Shown here piece after piece: positions 7,180 through 12,772 of a stretch of 14,868 bases of DNA. The stretch is from Nitrososphaerales archaeon (GTDB lineage Archaea > Thermoproteota > Nitrososphaeria > Nitrososphaerales > CADDZS01): contig JASHXQ010000259.1 of assembly GCA_030043455.1 (NCBI GenBank), positions 1 to 14,868 on the forward strand, written 5' to 3'. The notes beneath the pieces were generated by a model, which worked only from the letters and a program-made list of their open reading frames with translations, made no database searches and was not told the origin of the DNA. The position numbers were made by a program, and so were the translations under genes. Numbering within the stretch: the stretch's first letter is position 1; each line of letters begins with the position of its first letter.

Positions 7180-7195
7180 CCTCCGAATACGGAGG
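7180..7195 (+). promoter_or_regulatory. Hairpin CCTCCG-AATA-CGGAGG burying a Shine-Dalgarno sequence
   Basis: A perfect 6-bp stem with a 4-base loop, 20 bases after the regulator stop. Its 3' arm is an ideal Shine-Dalgarno sequence, two bases before an ATG (7198) that opens a 14-codon frame ending at 7242. The spacing is too short for efficient initiation. It could equally be a weak terminator of the regulator gene, though no T-run follows at once. Confidence 0.4.
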
Positions 7196-7233
7196 AAATG
7201 AATTCCCTCTCCATTATTGCGATCTGGAGTTCA

Positions 7234-7254
7234 TTATCTTAAGGGATAAGATAA
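7234..7254. promoter_or_regulatory. Palindrome overlapping the TATA box of the DUF2299-like gene
   Basis: TTATCTT-AAGGGAT-AAGATAA is a perfect 7-bp inverted repeat with a 7-base spacer. The left arm is itself a plausible TATA box for transcription starting near 7264. Protein bound here would compete with TBP, so this is a candidate repressor operator. The regulator is unknown. Confidence 0.5.
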
Positions 7255-7262
7255 GGCCGGGG

Positions 7263-7280
7263 GCTTTCTAGCCGGAAAGC
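7263..7280 (+). promoter_or_regulatory. Leader hairpin immediately before the TTG start
   Basis: GCTTTC-TAGCCG-GAAAGC forms a perfect 6-bp stem with a 6-base loop that ends one base before the TTG at 7281. If transcription starts near 7264, nearly the whole leader folds into this hairpin. The gene has no free Shine-Dalgarno sequence. An effect on translation is inferred. Confidence 0.4.
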
Positions 7281-7793
7281 TTGGGCAACATCAGAACGCC
7301 AGATGCGAAGGAGAGAATCCGGACCTGGCTGAGTGAGGAGCGGCTTTCTCCTGAGGAAGTGCAGAATGCGGGCACTTTTTTCACATTTAAGATCAACGTC
7401 TACGGCACGATCATGTTTGTAGTGCACTCCACCCAGTTTGCTGACTCTTTTTCTGTCTCCGCATCCTTCGATCTGACTGGGGACAAAGATCAACGGATTC
7501 TCCAGACAATGGACACGAAAAAGAGAACCGAGTTCCTGAGAGACCTGAGCATAGCCTTACTTTCCAACAACGGGATCTGGTATCACCTGATCCGACCCAA
7601 CCCACCGAACGAGATGAAAGTATTCGAACTCGCCTCGCGTAGGATTTACTACGATACGATGACCAAAGAGAAAGTGATGAATGCCGTTCTGGATGTCCGC
7701 AACGCTTCCGGAATTTTCACCTGTCTGTTCGAAAAATACGCGGGTCCTGTCATTGTGCCTAAGCAGGAAGCTAGGGCGTCTTTCATCGGTTAG
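7281..7793 (+). CDS. DUF2299-like conserved archaeal protein
   Basis: A 170-residue soluble protein of unknown function. It opens with an amphipathic helix (R-I-R-T-W-L-S-E-E) and a beta-rich segment (F-F-T-F-K-I-N-V-Y-G-T-I-M-F-V-V). Then comes K-K-R-T-E-F-L-R-D-L-S-I-A-L-L near residues 74-90 and R-R-I-Y-Y-D-T-M-T-K-E-K-V-M-N-A-V near 124-142. This order (W-L helix, strands, 'FL.DL...L', 'IY.D.LT...') is what I remember of the archaeal DUF2299 family, which has a secretion-chaperone-like fold; I could not confirm it. There is no signal peptide or membrane span. The start is a TTG because an in-frame TAG lies only nine bases upstream and no ATG or GTG is near. A palindrome and a leader hairpin precede it, so expression is probably controlled. 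Confidence 0.6.
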   Translation: MGNIRTPDAKERIRTWLSEERLSPEEVQNAGTFFTFKINVYGTIMFVVHSTQFADSFSVSASFDLTGDKDQRILQTMDTKKRTEFLRDLSIALLSNNGIWYHLIRPNPPNEMKVFELASRRIYYDTMTKEKVMNAVLDVRNASGIFTCLFEKYAGPVIVPKQEARASFIG

Positions 7794-7926
7794 CCCGCAA
7801 GGTCGTAATGCTAGGGTCCTCCAGAGGGGGAGTATCAGAGTAGACGAGCTTACATCACAGCCAAGAAATCGGAGCATTAGTACGCTTATCAAGCACCTAC
7901 TCTAAGCTCGAGCCCGCATCGTACTC

Positions 7927-7933
7927 AGGAGGT
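7927..7933 (+). promoter_or_regulatory. Shine-Dalgarno sequence preceding an ATA start
   Basis: AGGAGGT lies eight bases before the ATA at 7942-7944, an ideal spacing. No ATG, GTG or TTG occurs in the same frame between the upstream stop (7903-7905) and position 8089. It therefore decides the start of the wHTH-HD gene. A TATA-like CTTATCAA (7884-7891) would start transcription near 7915. Confidence 0.55.
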
Positions 7934-7941
7934 CATCTAGC

Positions 7942-8817
7942 ATAGCAGATCCGCAAAGCGACATCGAGCAACGTATTCTGGAGTTCCTCCAGAAAAAACA
8001 GACAGCGACCAACGCCGGGATAGCCAAGGAGTTTTCCCTGGAAGAGAAATCGGTCAACGAGATACTGAATAATCTGCGAAAGGAGGGCTTGGTGCAATTC
8101 CAGCAAGAGTTGCGTCTAACTCGCGGGGAGCTGATCATGGCGAAAATCTCTGCGAAGGGAACTACAACGGTTCTCTCTCCGAAGGTCGAAACGATGCAGC
8201 CGAGCATTCGGAAAGGCTACGATTTTGATCACCTATCCTCCGCGATCCGATTCGCCTCTTACGCCCACCAGGACGAGTTTCGTAAGGGAACCACGGTTCC
8301 CTACGTTGTGCACCCGCTCGACGTCCTTTCTATCCTTCTAAAGAACGGAGCGAGTGAAGACCTCGCAATAGCTGGAGTCTTACACGACGTCTTGGAAGAC
8401 ACGCCTCACTCTAGAAAGGAAATTCGCAAGAATTTTGGAGATGCCGTGGGGACACTGGTGGAGGGAGCCTCAGAGAGTGAAGCCTTGACCAAGGGAGTTC
8501 CGAACGAGGAGAAGAAGAAAACTTGGAAACTCCGCAAGACCGAACGGATTGAGAAAGTCAAGACCTCCGGCAGGGAATTGCGTCTTTTGATTTGCGCGGA
8601 CAAACTGGCGAATATCAGGGATCTCTTGGTAGACCTGCATGTGCGAGGTGAGCCAGCGTGGGAGAAGTTCAACGCTCCCAAAGAAGAGGAAGAATGGTAT
8701 TATCGGGAGATCGCTGCCGCCATGGCTTCATCGAAGGGTACTGATTCCGACATTTCCGGAACCGCGGCGTATCAAGAACTCGAACGGTGTATCCAGGAAG
8801 TTTTTGGTCCTCCTTGA
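7942..8817 (+). CDS. Winged-helix domain fused to a SpoT/Mesh1-like HD hydrolase
   Basis: A 291-residue protein. Residues 7-62 form a winged-helix-like DNA-binding domain (D-I-E-Q-R-I-L-E-F-L, then T-N-A-G-I-A-K-E-F, K-S-V-N-E-I-L-N-N-L-R-K-E-G-L-V). Residues about 95-225 are an HD phosphohydrolase domain of the RelA/SpoT hydrolase type. The metal ligands are His124 (Y-V-V-H-P), His148-Asp149 with the Glu152-Asp153 pair (LHDVLEDT), and Asp220 (CADKLANIRD). R114-K115 of the RK motif and F-G-D-A-V are also present. No alarmone synthetase or ACT domain follows, so it resembles stand-alone small alarmone hydrolases, which remove the 3'-pyrophosphate of (p)ppGpp. A DNA-binding fusion suggests a nucleotide-sensing regulator. 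The start is an ATA behind a strong Shine-Dalgarno sequence; starting at the TTG at 8089 would remove most of the winged helix. The alcohol dehydrogenase follows 40 bases later. Confidence 0.8.
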   Translation: MADPQSDIEQRILEFLQKKQTATNAGIAKEFSLEEKSVNEILNNLRKEGLVQFQQELRLTRGELIMAKISAKGTTTVLSPKVETMQPSIRKGYDFDHLSSAIRFASYAHQDEFRKGTTVPYVVHPLDVLSILLKNGASEDLAIAGVLHDVLEDTPHSRKEIRKNFGDAVGTLVEGASESEALTKGVPNEEKKKTWKLRKTERIEKVKTSGRELRLLICADKLANIRDLLVDLHVRGEPAWEKFNAPKEEEEWYYREIAAAMASSKGTDSDISGTAAYQELERCIQEVFGPP

Positions 8818-8857
8818 GAAAGTCAGATTAGAACCGGGTGGGGAGATAGTAGCTACT

Positions 8858-9934
8858 TTGAAAGCGATGAGAATTGTGGCCTGGGGTAAGCCTCTGGAGC
8901 TTCAACAAATTCCAGTCCCTAAGCCAAATGGCAGAGAGGCTCTCGTAAAAATTACCGCGTCAGGTGTCTGTCACAGTGATGTTCACATCCTCGAGGGAGC
9001 ATACGATCTTGGAGAAGGGCGTAAAATGTCGATGTCCGATCGTGGGGCTTCTCTTCCAATTACCTTGGGACACGAAATAGCAGGCACCATCGAATCTCTC
9101 CCTCCGGGAGGGATTTCGGATCCCGCCGGTTTGAAATTAGGTGATCCCGTGGTGGTTTATCCGTGGCTGGGTTGCGGTCAGTGTCGAAAGTGTCGCGCTG
9201 GTCTAGAAAATATTTGTGAGGTTAAACCGAGAAGTTTAGGCATTTTCCAAGATGGGGGACACGCAGAATATGCGCTAGTGCCCGATGTGAGATATTTGGT
9301 GCCATTGGGTAAGGTGGATCCTGTTCACGGGGCGCTTCTAGGGTGCTCGGGCCTCACCACTTATAGTGCCGTGAAAAAATCCCGACTCGGGGCGAGCGAA
9401 CTCCTTGTAGTCATCGGGGCGGGGGGTCTGGGTACTACCGCGATCCAGATAGCGAAAAAGACTACTGGAGCGAGAGTGATCGCTATGGATGTGGACGACA
9501 AAAAGCTCGATGTTGCGCGGGAAGTCGGAGCGGATCTTGGGATAAATACAAGAGGACTCGCCAACAGAGAGATCCTTTCGAAAGTGAGAGATTTCAATGC
9601 AAAGCTGCCGGCGGATGCAGCGATTGATTTTGTAGGCACGCCGGCGACCAGTTCGCTCGGCTTTGATTTGATTGGTCGCGGAGGCAGGCTGGTTATGGTA
9701 GGTCTTTTCGGTGGCGAGGGTAAATTCCCCCTGCCCCTTTTCCCCATCAAGTCTGTAGAGGTAAAGGGTAATTTTACAGGAACCCTCGAGGATCTTGGGG
9801 AAATGGTCCAGCTTGTTTCCAGAGGCCTCATCAATCCGGTGGTCTCCGAGACACTGCCACTTGAGAAAGCCAACGACGCGATGGAGAGGCTGGCGGCAGG
9901 CAAAATTCAGGGTAGAGCGGTTCTAGTTCCTTGA
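8858..9934 (+). CDS. adh: Zinc-dependent, NAD-linked alcohol dehydrogenase (Sulfolobus ADH type)
   Basis: A 358-residue medium-chain dehydrogenase that oxidises alcohols or reduces aldehydes. Catalytic zinc ligands are Cys38 (GVCHSD), His72-Glu73 (GHE) and Cys163 (L-G-C-S-G). The structural zinc site is complete: Cys106, Cys109, Cys112 and Cys120. The Rossmann loop G-A-G-G-L-G is at 187-192, and Asp211 ends the second strand, favouring NAD over NADP. The whole sequence tracks Sulfolobus solfataricus ADH, including the opening: L-K-A-M-R-I-V-A-W-G-K-P-L aligns residue for residue with that enzyme's start, which is why I chose the TTG at 8858 rather than the ATG at 8867 or a longer frame. A GGGGAG stretch 12-13 bases upstream may be the ribosome-binding site. 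Probably co-transcribed with the wHTH-HD gene before it and the DUF971 gene after it. Confidence 0.93.
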   Translation: MKAMRIVAWGKPLELQQIPVPKPNGREALVKITASGVCHSDVHILEGAYDLGEGRKMSMSDRGASLPITLGHEIAGTIESLPPGGISDPAGLKLGDPVVVYPWLGCGQCRKCRAGLENICEVKPRSLGIFQDGGHAEYALVPDVRYLVPLGKVDPVHGALLGCSGLTTYSAVKKSRLGASELLVVIGAGGLGTTAIQIAKKTTGARVIAMDVDDKKLDVAREVGADLGINTRGLANREILSKVRDFNAKLPADAAIDFVGTPATSSLGFDLIGRGGRLVMVGLFGGEGKFPLPLFPIKSVEVKGNFTGTLEDLGEMVQLVSRGLINPVVSETLPLEKANDAMERLAAGKIQGRAVLVP

Positions 9935-9955
9935 TTTGCCGTAGAGTAATTTGAT

Positions 9956-10312
9956 TTGGAACCAGTCGAATTAAACGTCCTGAAGCTCCAAGGCAGAGAA
10001 ACCATTTTTCTTCTCTGGCCCGACGGCCACAGATCGAGCTACGATGTTTTTCAGCTCCGGAATTTGTGTCCCTGCGCGATGTGTCAAGGGGAACCCGGAA
10101 TATTTGGCAAAAAATACGAATCCGCGAAGGAAGCAGTACGGGCAGACGTTGTTCCTCAGGAGATCGAGCCCGTTGGAAGATATGGGATGAAGATTACATG
10201 GAGCGATGGTCACAACCTAGGAATCTACACCTTCGAATATCTGAGAAAACTTTGTCCCTGTGAAGAGTGCCAGAAGATAAGAACTGCACAGCAAAGCAGT
10301 CCTTCAAGGTAG
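9956..10312 (+). CDS. DUF971 (gamma-butyrobetaine hydroxylase N-terminal-like) protein
   Basis: A 118-residue protein of the DUF971 family, a small domain found alone in prokaryotes and as the zinc-binding N-terminal part of eukaryotic gamma-butyrobetaine dioxygenase. Visible hallmarks are L-W-P-D-G-H near 20-25, R-N-L-C-P-C-A-M-C near 35-43, then I-T-W-S-D-G-H-N-L-G-I-Y near 80-91 and Y-L-R-K-L-C-P-C-E-E-C. The two C-P-C-x-x-C clusters probably bind zinc or an iron-sulfur cluster. Stand-alone members often sit beside Mrp/ApbC iron-sulfur carriers, but none is here. It starts at a TTG 21 bases after the alcohol dehydrogenase stop, with no ATG nearby, so it is probably translated from the same message. 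The biochemical role is unknown. Confidence 0.88.
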   Translation: MEPVELNVLKLQGRETIFLLWPDGHRSSYDVFQLRNLCPCAMCQGEPGIFGKKYESAKEAVRADVVPQEIEPVGRYGMKITWSDGHNLGIYTFEYLRKLCPCEECQKIRTAQQSSPSR

Positions 10313-10390
10313 AACCATCCTCGCACCCGTCACCTGTCGGCATTCAGCTTTTCTAAGACTCTCAGACATCTTGAGGATGTGGTTTCAAAG

Positions 10391-10771
10391 ATGAACACAA
10401 GACTAACTTACACCGGAATAAGGGTGAAAGACTTGGATGCTTCGATCGAATTTTACACGAAACTCCTCGGGATGAAACAAACCGGAAGATCTAAGATCGA
10501 AGCGACCGGTGCCGAGGTGGCAAGTCTCGCAAGCGAGGACGGCGGCCACGAAATCGAACTCAACTTTTATCCCAAAGGGAGTCGATTTTATTCAGAATAT
10601 ATTCCAGGAGAGAGCCTAGATCACTTCGCCTTCAAGGTAGATAATCTGGACAGGGCGCTTGAGGAAGCCGCTCAAGCAGGGTATCCTACGGTTCTCGATA
10701 TGAAGGGCAAGACGAGCCGGTGGGCGTACATTCAGGATCCCAATGGGATCTATATCGAGCTCTTCGCATAA
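10391..10771 (+). CDS. VOC-superfamily (glyoxalase I-like) protein
   Basis: A 126-residue vicinal-oxygen-chelate protein with both beta-alpha-beta-beta-beta modules: Y-T-G-I-R-V-K-D-L-D-A-S-I-E-F-Y with L-L-G-M at the start, and L-D-H-F-A-F-K-V-D-N-L near residue 76. The end reads Y-I-Q-D-P-N-G-I-Y-I-E-L-F. Compared with E. coli glyoxalase I metal ligands (His5, Glu56, His74, Glu122), three are conserved here (Glu56, His78, Glu123), but the first is Tyr7. It may therefore be a metal-dependent lyase, dioxygenase or epimerase other than a true lactoylglutathione lyase. I used the ATG at 10391; a GTG at 10379 is in frame but leaves the GAGG at 10373-10376 only two bases away. It follows the DUF971 gene by 78 bases on the same strand. 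Confidence 0.85.
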   Translation: MNTRLTYTGIRVKDLDASIEFYTKLLGMKQTGRSKIEATGAEVASLASEDGGHEIELNFYPKGSRFYSEYIPGESLDHFAFKVDNLDRALEEAAQAGYPTVLDMKGKTSRWAYIQDPNGIYIELFA

Positions 10772-10828
10772 TTCCAAAAAGATTAGTTCCGGGCGAAAAG
10801 TGGCGGAATTTCGTCCGTCTCACGCCTA

Positions 10829-10837
10829 ATCTAAATA
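10829..10837 (+). promoter_or_regulatory. TATA-like box of the VIT-family transporter gene
   Basis: ATCTAAATA lies about 34-42 bases before the TTG at 10871, predicting transcription from about 10860 and a leader near 11 bases. This suggests the transporter is transcribed apart from the upstream cluster. Confidence 0.4.
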
Positions 10838-10870
10838 GGGCTAGCTTCAGATTTCGGGCGGTTATCTGAG

Positions 10871-11584
10871 TTGCCAGCCCTAAAAAAACCTCTGAGGGAG
10901 CAGCATTCGTCACATTCGACTCTCGCAGATTTTATCCTCGGGAGTCAGGACGGCCTAGTGAATGTTTTAGGGATCTTGCTCGGGATCGCAGCTGCGACTA
11001 GCGATGTGCGGATCATATATGTGGCTGCCCTCGCGGCTCTAGGTGCCGAGTCAATTTCGATGGGGGCGGTGGCTTATACGTCCACCATAGCCAAGCGCAA
11101 ACAGTATCTCAAAGAGATCTCCCGCGAGGAGACTGAAATGAAGGACGTTCCTGAGACAGAGGTCGACGAAGTGCGAGATATTTTCAAGAGCTGGGGATAT
11201 GTGGGTGATCAGCTCGAGACGGTAACCAGGTTGATCGCCTCCAACCGGAAAGCGTGGCTCGAATTCATGATGTCGTTTGAGCTAAAACTTGAGCCTGTTT
11301 CGGAAAACGAGGCAGTCCGCAGCTTTGGGATCGTTTTTACATCCACGGTCTTTGGGTCGATCATTCCACTGATTCCGTTCTTTTTCGTGAGCTCCACAAA
11401 TATCGCTTCAGGCACTATTGCATCAGTCATTCTGAGCGGGGTTGCTCTATTCATAATCGGCGCTTATGAAGCCAGAACCACTGTGGGATCGCTATGGTGG
11501 AGTGGCTTGCAAATGACCGCTATTGGGCTGTCTGCTGGATTTGCCGGATATCTGATCGGACGTGTGGTAGGTTCGGTGCCCTAA
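10871..11584 (+). CDS. VIT1/CCC1-family iron/manganese transporter
   Basis: A 237-residue integral membrane protein of the vacuolar iron transporter family, which moves Fe(II) or Mn(II), probably out of the cytosol in a prokaryote. The first helix carries the family signature D-F-I-L-G-S-Q-D-G-L-V-N near residues 20-31, and the second E-S-I-S-M-G-A-V-A-Y near 62-71. A cytosolic helical segment (about 75-125) is rich in Glu (S-R-E-E-T-E-M-K-D-V-P-E-T-E-V-D-E-V), matching the metal-binding helices of plant VIT1. Three more hydrophobic helices follow (about 150-175, 182-202, 210-234). Length is standard. The TTG start is the only one that keeps the first signature. It is convergent with the next gene, with 30 bases between stops. 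Confidence 0.88.
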   Translation: MPALKKPLREQHSSHSTLADFILGSQDGLVNVLGILLGIAAATSDVRIIYVAALAALGAESISMGAVAYTSTIAKRKQYLKEISREETEMKDVPETEVDEVRDIFKSWGYVGDQLETVTRLIASNRKAWLEFMMSFELKLEPVSENEAVRSFGIVFTSTVFGSIIPLIPFFFVSSTNIASGTIASVILSGVALFIIGAYEARTTVGSLWWSGLQMTAIGLSAGFAGYLIGRVVGSVP

Positions 11585-11614
11585 AATCGAAAGAGGACTT
11601 TCCCTCAAACGCAA

Positions 11615-11917
11615 TCAACGCATTCGACCCCGCCTCATTCGATGGAAGACTACCGCTCTTGCGATGTATTTCTCGACAATTGGGATAGCTTGATCAGCGT
11701 TAACAATTCCGGATAGCTCCATAGCGAGATCTGGTTCTTCGGCGTACTGTAACCACTTCGCGATATTTCCTGATCCGAGATGATATTCCAGACAGGCGCG
11801 ATCCTCCCTCGATAGTCGTTTCATCTCAATGTCGAGCTCTCTGACGTTACCGGCGACTCCAATCACCCGGTCGTAGCTCGTGAAGTAAAAGGGCTCGATC
11901 TTCTCCTCGCTTGTCAT
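11615..11917 (-). CDS. DUF5752-like small protein
   Basis: A 100-residue soluble protein. It opens with E-P-F-Y-F-T-S-Y-D-R-V-I-G, followed by V-R-E-L-D-I-E-M-K-R-L, then L-E-Y-H-L-G-S-G-N-I-A-K-W-L. This order (PFYF near the start, a helix, 'S/C-L-x-Y/F-H', then 'x-W-L') resembles small archaeal DUF5752 proteins, sometimes attached to glycoside hydrolases or helicases. I could not confirm it. The C-terminus is basic (H-R-M-R-R-G-R-M-R). A TTG at 11938 is in frame, but the TATA box at 11948-11955 predicts transcription from about 11925, which excludes it and favours the ATG at 11917. Function unknown. Confidence 0.62.
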   Translation of the reverse strand: MTSEEKIEPFYFTSYDRVIGVAGNVRELDIEMKRLSREDRACLEYHLGSGNIAKWLQYAEEPDLAMELSGIVNADQAIPIVEKYIARAVVFHRMRRGRMR

Positions 11918-11947
11918 TACAGTCAAGTTTGGTCTCAACTATTCCGT

Positions 11948-11955
11948 GATATATC
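11948..11955 (-). promoter_or_regulatory. TATA box of the DUF5752-like gene
   Basis: On the minus strand GATATATC is centred near 11952, about 27 bases before a predicted start at 11925, with the ATG at 11917. It lies in the region between two divergent genes; the other direction has its own A/T-rich box (12030-12037, ATTTATTA). Confidence 0.5.
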
Positions 11956-12104
11956 TTCCTAACTGAAAAATAGATGAAGAGGGGCAATCATCGAGTTTGT
12001 TACTGACTAACTTGAGATATTTGAACGAAATTTATTAGCCACCGGAAGCAAATGTGTGTAACAACTGGGGGATTTTCGGGCAATTGGCGGGTCAGCTGGC
12101 GGAG

Positions 12105-12524
12105 ATGAAAAACGCTTTCAGCCGACAATCCCTTTCCAATTTCTTCACAATTGCCAGATTTGGTCCAGACACCCTGGTCATTTTCACTCTACTTACTGGT
12201 ATATCTCTAGCTTTGTATTATTGGGGCATGTGGTATCTTTCCGCTGCCGTTATTCTTACCTTGATAATTCTGTTCATGATTGAATCCACAGAGACGATCA
12301 GTTTGTCACGGGCAGAATACCGGCAAATTCTGGGATCTAAATGCCTCGTAATCCAAAGCGCCACTCCCGGGAGCAGAGGCATAGTCCGACTGTACTCTTC
12401 TGCCGGGTGCCTAGATGGCGAACTATGGTCTACCGACTACTCCCAGTCCCCAATACGTGCAGGAAAAATCGCTACTGTGACTGGAATTAACAGCACGATT
12501 CTACAAATTGGTCCAAATAATTAG
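12105..12524 (+). CDS. Short NfeD-like membrane protein
   Basis: About 139 residues. Two membrane helices (roughly 22-39 and 42-60) are followed by a soluble beta-rich domain at about 75-136 (ILGSKCLVIQS, then G-I-V-R-L-Y, G-E-L-W-S-T-D, I-R-A-G-K-I-A-T-V-T-G and S-T-I-L-Q-I-G-P). This matches the OB-fold of NfeD proteins, which have 'G..G.v...G..w.A.s...i..G..V.V....G..L.V'. Such proteins partner with membrane stomatin/flotillin-like proteins in quality control; no stomatin gene is in this window. The open frame extends upstream to a GTG at 12054. I prefer the ATG at 12105 because the A/T box at 12030-12037 predicts transcription from about 12060 and the extra 17 residues show no conserved pattern. 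The start remains uncertain. Confidence 0.7.
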   Translation: MKNAFSRQSLSNFFTIARFGPDTLVIFTLLTGISLALYYWGMWYLSAAVILTLIILFMIESTETISLSRAEYRQILGSKCLVIQSATPGSRGIVRLYSSAGCLDGELWSTDYSQSPIRAGKIATVTGINSTILQIGPNN

Positions 12525-12565
12525 TTTGAAAACTGTAAACTAAACTAGCATCAGGAATAGCTGAC

Positions 12566-12585
12566 AAGAAGCGAGCTTCTTCTTT
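12566..12585. terminator. Hairpin terminator between convergent genes
   Basis: AAGAAG-CGAG-CTTCTT is a perfect 6-bp stem with a 4-base loop, followed on the plus strand by C-TTT. It lies between the stop of the NfeD-like gene (plus) and the stop of the acidic microprotein (minus), so it could end both transcripts. Confidence 0.45.
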
Positions 12586-12593
12586 ACTGTAAT

Positions 12594-12689
12594 CTACTCT
12601 TCGTCATCATCGTCGTCTGATGAATCAGAGTCATCATCGTCGTCATCCCAGTCATTTTCGTCATCCAGCTCTCCATCTTCTTCTGACAT
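12594..12689 (-). CDS. 31-residue highly acidic microprotein
   Basis: An ATG (12687-12689) opens a 31-codon frame ending in TAG (12594-12596). It starts M-S-E-E-D-G-E-L-D-D-E-N-D-W and continues with Asp runs broken by S-D-S-S, ending E-E. It has no Lys or Arg, one Trp, and 23 Asp or Glu in 31 residues. Asp is encoded by a mixture of GAT and GAC, so the frame is not a simple trinucleotide expansion. It lies 83 bases downstream of queE on the same strand, with an AT-rich possible box (12720-12733) and a hairpin terminator after it. Short acidic tails of this kind bind basic proteins, ribosomes or divalent metals in other systems, but nothing assigns a function here. It could be a missed small gene or a chance acidic frame. 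Confidence 0.5.
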   Translation of the reverse strand: MSEEDGELDDENDWDDDDDDSDSSDDDDDEE

Positions 12690-12772
12690 TCTAAACACTT
12701 GGGAAACCTAACCGTTTGGGACATATTGATAAGCTAATTGGGTTCCCCGTCGATTTTCTTCTATCAGAATCT

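Noticed and set aside
7902..8207. Minus-strand 101-codon frame
   Set aside because: It is antisense to the winged helix and start of the HD protein, whose plus-strand reading is clearly protein-like.
8639..8857. Longer start for the alcohol dehydrogenase
   Set aside because: It would overlap the HD gene by 179 bases and add residues without similarity; the TTG at 8858 aligns with the known start of Sulfolobus ADH.
9361..9903. Minus-strand 180-codon frame opposite the dehydrogenase
   Set aside because: A shadow of the NAD-binding domain, rich in Ser/Pro, with no pattern of its own.
10822..10840. Weak CCTA...TAGG symmetry at the VIT promoter as a DtxR-type iron box
   Set aside because: Only four bases per arm match, too little to distinguish from chance.
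11494..11688. Plus-strand 64-codon frame at the end of the VIT gene
   Set aside because: It is out of frame with the transporter, crosses its stop and runs into the convergent gene.
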